From Clostridia bacterium (lineage in GTDB: Bacteria; Bacillota_A; Clostridia; Oscillospirales; Acutalibacteraceae), in the NCBI GenBank assembly GCA_017549665.1, contig JAFYUD010000064.1:1-8553 (forward strand): 8,553 bases of DNA. The letters run 5' to 3'. Below, one piece after another: positions 1 to 6,535 of the stretch; within the stretch, counting starts at the first letter, position 1; the number at the start of each line of letters is the position of its first letter. Under the pieces are notes generated by a model. The model was given only the letters and a program-made list of their open reading frames with translations, did no database searches and was not told where the DNA came from. Position numbers and translations under genes: made by a program.

Positions 1-1240
1 CTTTACCTGCGCATGATGAACTTCCCAATGCTTCGCCAAGTCTGCAACATCTTTCAGGCGACATTTCCGAAAATGTTGATCCGCAGACTCCGTCGGATGA
101 CAACAAATCATATCCGCTTTTACCATCACGCAGATTATCAGTCAGAACAGATCTGTAAGGAATATGCTTTTCAGGCCATACACATACATTATTTGAAACA
201 GTCGAGCTTCCCTCAATCAGACATCCGTCACCTATACAAGAGCCTTCAAGACAGATATTATTATCCTTCAGTACACATCTTTCACCTATAACTGCACCAA
301 TAATATCGCAGTTACACCCCACAGATGCATTTCTTTTAATGACAGATTTCTTTATTCTTGAATTTTCGGATATCTCTACATTGTTTTCAAGAACAGTGAA
401 TGGCCCGATGACAGAATTTTTGCCGATTCTGACATTTTTGCCGATATATACAGGAGGAATAATCTCGTAATCTCCGTCAGGAAATCCCGCAACGGTGTAA
501 ACTCCGTTTTTTGTTTCGGGAAGCTTGATATCAACCTTATGATTCATTATGTCTTTCACACACATTCTGTAGCTTTTCAGATCCCCCATATCACACCAAT
601 ATGCCGTAGTATTATAGCCGAAAAGCTTTTTTTCAGAATTCATCATTTCAGGAAACAGATGAGCAGCAAAATCAAAAAGGACATTATCGGGAATCATATC
701 CAGCACCGAGGGATTTATCACATAAATTCCCGTATTTGCAAGCAAAGATGACGCATGACTCCAATCAGGTTTTTCACAGAAACTGTCCACCCTGCCGCTT
801 CTGTCAAGGCTTACAGTGCCGTATTCTGACGGGTCTTCGACACTTTTACACACTATTGTCACATCTGCAGTTATACTTTTATGATAAAGCATAACCTTCG
901 CAAGATCACAGTCTGTTATACAATCCCCGCTGATAACGAGAAACGGCTCTTCCCAGCTTTTTGCCGCATTTTTTACACTTCCTGCTGTTCCGAGAACTCT
1001 TGTCTCTTCAATACATCTGACAGATATTTTTTCATTTTCATAACGGGAAACATAATTTTCAATATCCTCTGCTTTATATCTGACAGTAACTGCTATATCA
1101 TCAAATCCGTTTTCTGTCAGCAGCTCGATTATATAGCCTATAACCGGCTTATCAAGCATATTTATCATCGGTTTCGGTGAAGTACAGGTCAACGGTCTGA
1201 GCCGTGTACCCTCTCCGCCTGCCATAACAACTGCTTTCAT
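1..1240 (-). CDS. Sugar-phosphate nucleotidyltransferase fused to a phosphohexomutase domain (3' end outside window)
   Basis: The frame is open from ATG 1238-1240 to the left edge (413 codons, no stop), preceded by AAGGAG eight bases upstream. I read the translation directly. Residues 7-18 carry the nucleotidyltransferase signature AGGEGTRLRPLT, followed by SPKPM (21-25). Further motifs are SGD with the metal-binding Asp (104-106), CEKP (155-158), NTGIYV (169-174) and WCDMGD (215-220). About 260-355 is a run of hexapeptide repeats typical of a left-handed beta-helix. From about residue 383, DGVCGSTFSEMSPERCCRLG resembles the first strand and helix of alpha-D-phosphohexomutases. Known relatives with this order are annotated as mannose-1-phosphate guanylyltransferase/phosphomannomutase fusions of roughly 800 residues, so about half should lie to the left. 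Expected role: making an NDP-sugar, possibly GDP-mannose, for cytoplasmic glycan precursor synthesis. The sugar and nucleotide are inferred; the mutase catalytic serine is outside the window. Confidence 0.85.
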   Translation of the reverse strand, partial: MKAVVMAGGEGTRLRPLTCTSPKPMINMLDKPVIGYIIELLTENGFDDIAVTVRYKAEDIENYVSRYENEKISVRCIEETRVLGTAGSVKNAAKSWEEPFLVISGDCITDCDLAKVMLYHKSITADVTIVCKSVEDPSEYGTVSLDRSGRVDSFCEKPDWSHASSLLANTGIYVINPSVLDMIPDNVLFDFAAHLFPEMMNSEKKLFGYNTTAYWCDMGDLKSYRMCVKDIMNHKVDIKLPETKNGVYTVAGFPDGDYEIIPPVYIGKNVRIGKNSVIGPFTVLENNVEISENSRIKKSVIKRNASVGCNCDIIGAVIGERCVLKDNNICLEGSCIGDGCLIEGSSTVSNNVCVWPEKHIPYRSVLTDNLRDGKSGYDLLSSDGVCGSTFSEMSPERCCRLGEALGSSSCAGK

Positions 1241-1311
1241 TTTATATTCTCCTTGATAAAAATTTTACAAGGATATTATTTACTGAAGAAATAAAATTAA
1301 TCATTTTTCTG

Positions 1312-1340
1312 TTTACAAATACAAGATTTTTTGTTATCAT
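1312..1340 (+). promoter_or_regulatory. Sigma-A type promoter for rnhA
   Basis: A -35 box TTTACA (1312-1317) and a -10 box TATCAT (1335-1340) are separated by exactly 17 bases. TGT directly before the -10 box gives an extended -10 element. Transcription would begin near 1347, leaving a leader of about 20 bases that contains the AAGGAG at 1356-1361. No comparably good promoter was found for the divergent minus-strand gene in the same 127-base gap. Confidence 0.65.
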
Positions 1341-1367
1341 AAAAATATCAAATTCAAGGAGATTCAG

Positions 1368-1808
1368 ATGGCTGATAAAGTAATGATATATACAGACGGT
1401 GCATGCTCAGGCAATCCCGGCCCCGGCGGATGGTGTGCGATTCTGAAATACGGCAACAATGAAAAGGTAATTTCAGGAGGAAATGCTGACACAACAAACA
1501 ACAAAATGGAGCTTTCTGCAGTAATAGAAGGACTTAAGGCACTCAAGCGCCCTTGTGATGTTACTGTTGTTTCAGACTCGAAATATGTTTGTGACGCAGT
1601 AATCAAAGGCTGGGTTTATTCGTGGAAAAACAAGGGCTGGAGAAAGAGTGACGGCAAGCCTGCTCTCAACTCAGATATGTGGGAGGAGCTTCTTGGTCTT
1701 CTTGCAATTCACAAGGTTGAATTCAGCTGGATAAAGGGTCACGCAGGGCATCCTGAAAATGAAAGATGCGACAAAAGAGCAGTTGAGGAATATCAGAAAT
1801 ACATTTAA
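1368..1808 (+). CDS. rnhA: Ribonuclease HI
   Basis: This 146-residue protein has the usual length of a bacterial RNase HI, which cuts the RNA strand of RNA/DNA hybrids (R-loops, Okazaki primers) in the cytoplasm using two metal ions. The catalytic carboxylates are all visible: D10 in [15 protein letters not shown]48 in [10 protein letters not shown]70 in VVSDSKYV and D135 in ENERCD. The flexible-loop His is H125 in WIKGHAGH. The basic stretch around 85-95 ([12 protein letters not shown]) matches the substrate-binding handle of the E. coli type. ATG 1368 is preceded by AAGGAG with a six-base gap. The next gene begins 13 bases after the stop, so the two are probably cotranscribed. There is nothing abnormal in the sequence. 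Confidence 0.96.
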   Translation: MADKVMIYTDGACSGNPGPGGWCAILKYGNNEKVISGGNADTTNNKMELSAVIEGLKALKRPCDVTVVSDSKYVCDAVIKGWVYSWKNKGWRKSDGKPALNSDMWEELLGLLAIHKVEFSWIKGHAGHPENERCDKRAVEEYQKYI

Positions 1809-1809
1809 A

Positions 1810-1815
1810 CAGGAG
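1810..1815 (+). promoter_or_regulatory. Ribosome binding site that sets the start of the YcxB-like gene
   Basis: CAGGAG lies six bases before ATG 1822. The frame is also open upstream to an ATG at 1759 inside rnhA. That earlier start has no clear Shine-Dalgarno sequence and would add 21 residues merely antiparallel to the conserved end of rnhA, so 1822 is preferred. Confidence 0.7.
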
Positions 1816-1821
1816 TTTTTT

Positions 1822-2337
1822 ATGGAACCTTTATTCAGAAATATTGATGTAAAAACTGACAGCAAATACCGTGAAATATGCAGAAATGCATTTCTTGCAT
1901 ATCATATTGTATATCTGCTCTTTTTCTGCTTGGGAATGGCTTACAATATTTATTGGCTTTGGTATGATTACAGTATTAATCCGCTGATGCTCGGATACGT
2001 AATCATTACTGTTGTGGCTTACATTACACGACCGTATTCATATGCAAGAAAAAGGTATAAAAGCTACAATGCTCTTTATCATCAGCCTGAAACAGATGAA
2101 GTATTGTTTTATGATGAATTTTTTATAGATAAGGATGTATATTCAAAATCAGAAATAAAAATCAGCTATGAAAGTGTCACTTCAGTAAAAATATCAAAAA
2201 GCTACTATATATTTTCCGTGAAAGACACAACCGCAAAATTCACAATCGGTAAAGATATCGAAAGTCTTGCGGACAGAACAGATTTCACTGAATTTATAAA
2301 CAGTAAATTAGTAAATTCAAAAAGGAAAATCAAATAA
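1822..2337 (+). CDS. YcxB-like two-helix membrane protein
   Basis: The protein has 171 residues from the preferred ATG. Two hydrophobic segments, about 23-47 and 53-70, are separated by a short loop (WYDYSINP), followed by a basic patch YARKRYK (74-80). The remaining about 90 residues form a soluble domain with alternating beta-strand character: LFYDEFFIDKD, IKISYESVTSVKISKSYY, then FSVKDTTAKFTIGKD. This layout fits the YcxB-like family, whose function is unknown; the C-terminal domain is expected on the cytoplasmic face. It follows rnhA by 13 bases and probably shares its transcript. It contains more AAA/ATT-type codons than rnhA, common for poorly expressed membrane proteins. No catalytic motif is visible, so I assign no activity. 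Family membership is from pattern recognition and is moderately sure. Confidence 0.75.
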   Translation: MEPLFRNIDVKTDSKYREICRNAFLAYHIVYLLFFCLGMAYNIYWLWYDYSINPLMLGYVIITVVAYITRPYSYARKRYKSYNALYHQPETDEVLFYDEFFIDKDVYSKSEIKISYESVTSVKISKSYYIFSVKDTTAKFTIGKDIESLADRTDFTEFINSKLVNSKRKIK

Positions 2338-2341
2338 TCTG

Positions 2342-2370
2342 TTGACTTTGAATATCATCAGAGGTATTAT
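2342..2370 (+). promoter_or_regulatory. Sigma-A type promoter for the murT-like/gatD-like pair
   Basis: TTGACT (2342-2347) and TATTAT (2365-2370) are separated by 17 bases, each one base from consensus. It begins five bases after the stop of the YcxB-like gene, and no terminator separates them. The pair can therefore be read both from its own start (near 2377, leader about 50 bases) and by readthrough from the rnhA promoter. Confidence 0.7.
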
Positions 2371-2426
2371 ATTATTTTGGAAATGAGATTTCATTCATTT
2401 ATAAATTTTTGGAGAAAGTGAAAATT

Positions 2427-3797
2427 ATGGGTAAAATAAAATTTTTAATCGCAATGACAGTTGCAAAGCTTCTTCGTTTTGCGCTCAAGGTATTGGGCAG
2501 AAATGCAACTTACCTTCCCGGCTATATCGCTCTTAAAATATGTAAGGATTTCCTCGGCTATCTGAAAAAGCCTGAAACATTCATTGCAGTAACAGGTACA
2601 AACGGTAAAACTACTGTAAGTAATCTTCTTACATCTGTTCTTACCGAAAACGGATACGATATCACAAACAATTCTTACGGTTCAAACGTACAGGCAGGAA
2701 TCACAACTGCCCTTCTGTCTGATTCAACATTCACAGGTAAGCCTAAGAAGAAAATTGCTGTACTTGAGGTTGACGAAAGAAGCTCACTTCTTATCTACCC
2801 TTATATTGCACCTGACTATCTTATCTGTAACAACATCATGCGTGACTCACTCAAGAGAAATGCACACACTGAGTTTATCGATTTTATCCTCACAAAGGCT
2901 ATTCCCGACACAACAAAGCTTTTCCTTAACGGTGACGATATAATCTGTGCAAACATTGCACCCCAGTGCAAAAACAGAACTTATTTCGGCATGGATGCAA
3001 TGCGTCCCGAATCAACAGATTCAATGCACGTTAAGGATATTTACTATTGTCCCAAGTGCGGCGGAAAGCTTGAGGCTGATTATTTAAGATATAATCACAT
3101 CGGCCGTATTCACTGCTCATCATGTGACTTCAGATCTCCTGACAGAGAATTTATTGTAACTGATATAAACAAAGAGAAAAAGACATTCACTGTTGCATTC
3201 AACAACAAGGAGGAAACATTCTTCCTTATCAATGACAACATTGTTAATGTATATAACTTCTGTGGTGTTATCTCAGTTCTGACAAAGTTCGGTCTTTCAG
3301 TTGAACAGATTTCAAAGGGCTTTTCTGAGTCAAAAATCGTTAAGACAAGATACGACTCTCTTACAGCAGGTGATCTTTCAATCACTATGCAGCTTGCAAA
3401 GGGTCAGAATCCTATCGCTTGTGCAAGATGCTACAGCTACGTAGCAAAATGCGACGGTACAAACAAATCAGTTGTTATTCTTGTAGATGACAAGGGTGAT
3501 AACATAAACAACAGCGAAAGCACATGCTGGCTTTACGACTGTGACTATTCATTCCTTAAGGATGAAACTATTAAAGAAGTAATTTTTGCAGGTCCCAGAT
3601 GTCTTGACCATTATCTCAGAGCTATGATTGACGGTATTGACCCTGCAAAAATCAAGACAGTTCCCTCACCCGAAAGAGGTGCTGAAGCTGTTGATACAGA
3701 TAATTGCAAGGATATTTATGTGCTTTATGACCCCTATCTTCTCTCTGAAGCAAGCACAGTCAAAAAAGCTATCGCACTGAAAGGAGAAAACAAATAA
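2427..3797 (+). CDS. murT: Divergent MurT-like Mur ligase (lipid II isoglutaminyl synthase ligase-subunit family)
   Basis: With ATG 2427 the protein has 456 residues. In-frame TTG 2409 and GTG 2418 are alternatives; the purine-rich GGAGAAAGTGA at 2411-2421 fits ATG 2427 best, though GGAG itself is 12 bases away. MurT is the ATP-dependent ligase that, with GatD, amidates D-glutamate at stem position 2 of lipid II at the cytoplasmic membrane face. Visible features: short hydrophobic N-terminus; P-loop TGTNGKTT (56-63); DERS (116-119); a Cys4 zinc ribbon C208-C211/C230-C233 as in characterised MurT; and a C-terminal DUF1727-type domain from about 305. It is divergent: the NFFRDQ-D-R-GE motif reads NIMRDSLKRNAH (136-147). 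The C-terminal ND-ADG-D-SW-WD-DFE motif reads VDDKGDNINNSESTCWLYDCDY (split here: VDD 353-355, then SESTCWLYDCDY to 374), without the Asp before SW. The stop codon overlaps the gatD-like start (TAATG). ATP use looks retained; the product is uncertain. Confidence 0.85.
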   Translation: MGKIKFLIAMTVAKLLRFALKVLGRNATYLPGYIALKICKDFLGYLKKPETFIAVTGTNGKTTVSNLLTSVLTENGYDITNNSYGSNVQAGITTALLSDSTFTGKPKKKIAVLEVDERSSLLIYPYIAPDYLICNNIMRDSLKRNAHTEFIDFILTKAIPDTTKLFLNGDDIICANIAPQCKNRTYFGMDAMRPESTDSMHVKDIYYCPKCGGKLEADYLRYNHIGRIHCSSCDFRSPDREFIVTDINKEKKTFTVAFNNKEETFFLINDNIVNVYNFCGVISVLTKFGLSVEQISKGFSESKIVKTRYDSLTAGDLSITMQLAKGQNPIACARCYSYVAKCDGTNKSVVILVDDKGDNINNSESTCWLYDCDYSFLKDETIKEVIFAGPRCLDHYLRAMIDGIDPAKIKTVPSPERGAEAVDTDNCKDIYVLYDPYLLSEASTVKKAIALKGENK

Positions 3798-4516
3798 TGA
3801 CAATCGAAATTCTTTTCAGTGAGGTATGCTCACTTTACGGTGATTCACAGAATACTGAATATCTCAAAGCAACTCTCCCCGATGCTGAATTCGTATTCAC
3901 AGCCCTTACAGGCGAGCCTTATTTCAAGGATAATACTCCCGACATGATTTATATCGGTGCTATGAGCGAAACAACTCAGAGACGTGTTATAGAAAAGCTT
4001 ATGCCTTACAAAGCACGCATAGAAGAGCTTATAAACAACAACACTGTTATTCTTGCGACAGGAAATGCGGCTGAGGTTTTCACAAAGCATATCAGCTACG
4101 TAACAGAGGAAATCGAAACAGATGCGCTCGGTATATTTGACATGACAGTTGATACAAATCTGTTCAGAAGATATAACGGCAAGGTTCTCGGCACAACAGA
4201 CGGTCTTGAAATTACAGGCTTCCGTTCACAGTTCAGCTTTATGTACGGTGACAACAGCAACTGCGGTTTCCTTCAGGTTGTCAGAGGTGACGGCATAAAC
4301 AAGGAATCAAAAATCGAAGGCATCAGAAAGAACAACTTTATCGGCACATCTCTGTTAGGTCCTATTCTTCCTCTGAATCCCCTTTTCACAGAATATCTGA
4401 TTTCTCTTACAGGAAATAAAGCAGATGCAGCATACAGAGACGCAGCAATGGCTGCATACAATCAGAGACTCAAGGAGTTCAAGGATCCTTCAACAGTATT
4501 CGGCAACAATCATTAA
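3797..4516 (+). CDS. gatD: GatD-like class I glutamine amidotransferase homologue lacking the catalytic Cys and His
   Basis: This 239-residue protein is full length for GatD and is translationally coupled to the murT-like gene (one-base overlap, AAGGAG ten bases before ATG). GatD normally hydrolyses glutamine and passes ammonia to MurT. The family fold is recognisable: D49-IYIGAM (family IGGG), LGIFDMTVDTN (111-121), GF at 141-142, and IGTSLLGPILPLNP (182-195), which aligns with family GTYLHGP-LPKNP. The nucleophile elbow, CGGYQ in characterised GatD, reads TGNAA, with Thr88 (ACA, 4058-4060) at the Cys position. The catalytic His becomes Leu187 (TTA, 4355-4357). The GFENH segment reads GFRSQ. 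These are multi-base codon changes in an intact frame, so sequencing error is unlikely. I infer that it cannot act as a Cys-dependent glutaminase and may be a structural partner of the MurT-like protein. Confidence 0.85.
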   Translation: MTIEILFSEVCSLYGDSQNTEYLKATLPDAEFVFTALTGEPYFKDNTPDMIYIGAMSETTQRRVIEKLMPYKARIEELINNNTVILATGNAAEVFTKHISYVTEEIETDALGIFDMTVDTNLFRRYNGKVLGTTDGLEITGFRSQFSFMYGDNSNCGFLQVVRGDGINKESKIEGIRKNNFIGTSLLGPILPLNPLFTEYLISLTGNKADAAYRDAAMAAYNQRLKEFKDPSTVFGNNH

Positions 4517-4527
4517 TTCAAAACAAC

Positions 4528-4568
4528 AAAAAAAACGGAAGTCCGAACGGACTTCCGTAATTTTTTTT
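4528..4568. terminator. Bidirectional rho-independent terminator between convergent operons
   Basis: A perfect 10-bp stem (4535-4544 with 4549-4558, ACGGAAGTCC/GGACTTCCGT) closes a GAAC tetraloop. On the plus strand it is followed by AA and eight Ts (4561-4568). On the minus strand the A-tract 4528-4534 gives a T-run. It lies 18 bases after the gatD-like stop and directly downstream of the khpA stop, so it can end both transcripts. Confidence 0.93.
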
Positions 4569-4575
4569 GCTGTTA

Positions 4576-4809
4576 TCAGTCGATTTCGACCTGAATCTTC
4601 ATATCCTTACGGTTAGCAGTTGCTCTCATAACAGTTCTGATAGCCTTGGCAATTCTTCCCTGCTTGCCGATAACACGACCCATATCGTCAGCTGCTACAT
4701 GAAGATGTAAAACAGTAATTCCTTCCTCGTTCACGGGATCTGCTGTGACATTTACTGATGAAGGATCATCAACAAGTCCCTGAGCGATTGCTACAAGTAA
4801 TTCTTCCAT
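4576..4809 (-). CDS. khpA: KH-domain RNA-binding protein KhpA
   Basis: This 77-residue protein consists of a single KH domain. The RNA-binding GxxG loop is GKQG (48-51) within DDMGRVIGKQGRIAKAIRT, and the protein begins MEELLVAIAQGLVDDP as is usual for KhpA. In Firmicutes KhpA pairs with KhpB (Jag/EloR) to bind many transcripts and affects cell elongation and division; that role is from the family, not this sequence. AGGAGG lies seven bases before the ATG. It is the last gene of the operon, 39 bases after rpsP, with the terminator just beyond its stop. Gene order rpsP-khpA is widely conserved. Nothing is missing from the domain. Confidence 0.93.
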   Translation of the reverse strand: MEELLVAIAQGLVDDPSSVNVTADPVNEEGITVLHLHVAADDMGRVIGKQGRIAKAIRTVMRATANRKDMKIQVEID

Positions 4810-4848
4810 TTTATTTCCTCCTGATAAATAGTTGAATCAACCTTTTAA

Positions 4849-5094
4849 TCAGTCGATTACGCCCTGCTTCTTGAGGATGTCTCTTACTGTATCTGTGGGC
4901 TGAGCACCGTTGCCGATCCACTTCTTAGCTGCTTCAGCATCAATTTTAACTGTTGCGGGCTCTGTTGTGGGGTTGTAGTAACCGATTTCCTCGATGAATC
5001 TGCCGTCACGGGGATATCTTGAATCTGCTACCACTACACGATAGAAGGGAGCCTTCTTAGCACCCATACGACGAAGACGAATTTTTACTGCCAT
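4849..5094 (-). CDS. rpsP: 30S ribosomal protein S16
   Basis: This 81-residue protein starts [26 protein letters not shown], the S16 signature, and continues with [14 protein letters not shown] (29-42), the strongly conserved central stretch. It then has the [21 protein letters not shown] region (50-70), which ends most bacterial S16 proteins. S16 binds 16S rRNA early in assembly of the 30S body. GGAGGT lies eight bases before ATG. It sits between ffh (70 bases upstream) and khpA (39 bases downstream), with no promoter or terminator visible in either gap, so it is expected to be cotranscribed. Confidence 0.97.
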   Translation of the reverse strand: MAVKIRLRRMGAKKAPFYRVVVADSRYPRDGRFIEEIGYYNPTTEPATVKIDAEAAKKWIGNGAQPTDTVRDILKKQGVID

Positions 5095-5164
5095 TTGAAT
5101 TTACCTCCAAAATAAATTATACAAAATTAATTATTTATGTTCAACACCTTAGTGTGTGAATCCT

Positions 5165-6523
5165 TTACATCGGCATTCCGGGGAAGCCGCCGCCACCCAT
5201 CATGCTCTGCATTCTTTTCATTTTCTTCTTACTGCCCTTACCGTTGAACTGCTTGAACATTTTCTGCATCTGACGGTACTGAGCAAGAAGCTTGTTGACA
5301 TCTTCAACCTGCATGCCGCAACCTGCTGCGATTCTGCGTTTTCTTGAGGGATTGATAATGTCGGGGTTTGCTCTTTCCTTAAGAGTCATAGAATGGATAA
5401 TAGCAGCTGTTCTGTCGAGCTGACGATCATCAATGTCTGCATCCTTGATTTTCTTACCCACACCGGGAATCATAGCAAGGATATCTTTCATTGAACCCAT
5501 TTTTTTGACTTCTGTAAGCTGATCAAGAAGATCGTTAAGATCAAACTTATTTTTTCTGAGCTTTTCTTCGAGCTCAAGAGCCTTCTTTTCATCAAGTGTC
5601 TGTTCAGCTCTTTCGATAAGTGAAAGAACGTCACCCATTCCGAGGATTCTTGAAGCCATACGCTCAGGATGGAAAACCTCGAGATCGTCAAGCTTTTCAC
5701 CTACACCTGAGAACTTGATGGGCTTACCTGTGATTGCTCGTGCTGAAAGAGCAGCACCGCCACGGGTATCACCGTCAAGCTTTGTAAGAACGAGTCCGTC
5801 AATTCCCAGTTCGTCGTTGAATGTTGATGCAACATTAACTGCATCCTGACCGGTCATTGAGTCTACAACGAGAAGAATTTCGTGAGGCTTGACCTCAGAC
5901 TTGATGTTTTTAAGCTCCTGCATAAGCTGCTCGTCAATATGAAGACGGCCTGCTGTATCAAGGAAAACGTAATCGTAGCCCTTATCTTTAGCAAGCTTTA
6001 CAGCTTCTTTTGCAATCATGACAGGATTGGAATTACCCATTTCAAAAACGGGAACACCTGCCTGTTCACCTACGACCTGAAGCTGCTTGATAGCAGCAGG
6101 TCTGTATACGTCACATGCTACAAGAAGAGGTCTGTGTCCCTGTCCTTTAAGCATTTTTGTGATTTTTGCACTATGAGTTGTTTTACCCGAACCCTGAAGA
6201 CCGCACATCATAACGATTGTGGGCGGGTGTGCCGCATTTGCAAGCTTTGTCTGAGTTCCGCCCATAAGAGCAGTTAACTCCTCATTGACGATTTTAATAA
6301 CCATCTGAGCAGGAGTAAGGCTTTCCATAACCTTTGCGCCGATAGCCTTTTCTGTTACGGACTTAGTAAAGTCCTTGGCAACCTTATAGCTTACGTCGGC
6401 TTCAAGAAGTGCAAGACGAACTTCTCGCATCGCATCCTTTACATCGGATTCTGTAAGACTTCCCTTACTTCTGAGCTTTTTAAACGCGGATTCGAGTCTG
6501 TCAGAAAGACCTTCAAATGCCAT
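5165..6523 (-). CDS. ffh: Signal recognition particle protein Ffh (SRP54)
   Basis: Ffh binds the SRP RNA and signal peptides of nascent membrane or secreted proteins and docks with FtsY at the membrane by mutual GTPase activation. At 452 residues the length is normal. Domains: N-terminal helical bundle (1 to about 90); NG GTPase with GLQGSGKTT (108-116), DVYRPAA (138-144), DTAGR (189-193), TKLDGDTRGG (247-256) and GVGEKLDDLEVF (273-284). The Met-rich M domain runs from about 325 with the RNA-binding helix NPSRKRRIAAGCGMQVEDVN (391-410) and tail QSMMGGGGFPGMPM. The usual GSG in the RNA-binding segment is GCG here. The start is supported by GAGAGG seven bases upstream, overlapping the ylxM stop, which is 12 bases before the ATG. 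This tight spacing implies cotranscription and possibly coupled translation with ylxM. Confidence 0.97.
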   Translation of the reverse strand: MAFEGLSDRLESAFKKLRSKGSLTESDVKDAMREVRLALLEADVSYKVAKDFTKSVTEKAIGAKVMESLTPAQMVIKIVNEELTALMGGTQTKLANAAHPPTIVMMCGLQGSGKTTHSAKITKMLKGQGHRPLLVACDVYRPAAIKQLQVVGEQAGVPVFEMGNSNPVMIAKEAVKLAKDKGYDYVFLDTAGRLHIDEQLMQELKNIKSEVKPHEILLVVDSMTGQDAVNVASTFNDELGIDGLVLTKLDGDTRGGAALSARAITGKPIKFSGVGEKLDDLEVFHPERMASRILGMGDVLSLIERAEQTLDEKKALELEEKLRKNKFDLNDLLDQLTEVKKMGSMKDILAMIPGVGKKIKDADIDDRQLDRTAAIIHSMTLKERANPDIINPSRKRRIAAGCGMQVEDVNKLLAQYRQMQKMFKQFNGKGSKKKMKRMQSMMGGGGFPGMPM

Positions 6524-6535
6524 TTAAATACCTCT

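Noticed and set aside
881..1180. Plus-strand open frame of 99 codons (also similar ones at 13-291 and 539-751)
   Set aside because: All lie antisense to the nucleotidyltransferase frame, whose motifs are read without interruption; they have no ribosome binding site and no recognisable domain.
1260..1320. Possible minus-strand promoter for the sugar-nucleotide gene
   Set aside because: Several weak -10/-35 combinations exist in the AT-rich gap (for example TTGTAT with ATTAAT), none clearly better than the others, so none is annotated.
1759..1821. Longer start for the YcxB-like gene, overlapping the end of rnhA
   Set aside because: No Shine-Dalgarno sequence before ATG 1759, whereas ATG 1822 has CAGGAG at a proper distance; the extra residues are explained by rnhA coding in another frame.
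2380..2400. Small inverted repeat (AAATGA/TCATTT) in the murT-like leader
   Set aside because: Short, AT-only and overlapping with alternative pairings; expected by chance at this base composition.
4058..4357. Missing GatD catalytic residues as sequencing errors or a pseudogene
   Set aside because: The Cys-to-Thr (ACA) and His-to-Leu (TTA) codons each require more than one base change, neighbouring motif residues are changed too, and the frame, RBS, overlap and terminator are intact.
5882..6277. Plus-strand open frame of 131 codons
   Set aside because: It lies antisense to the ffh GTPase domain, which has all its G motifs intact.
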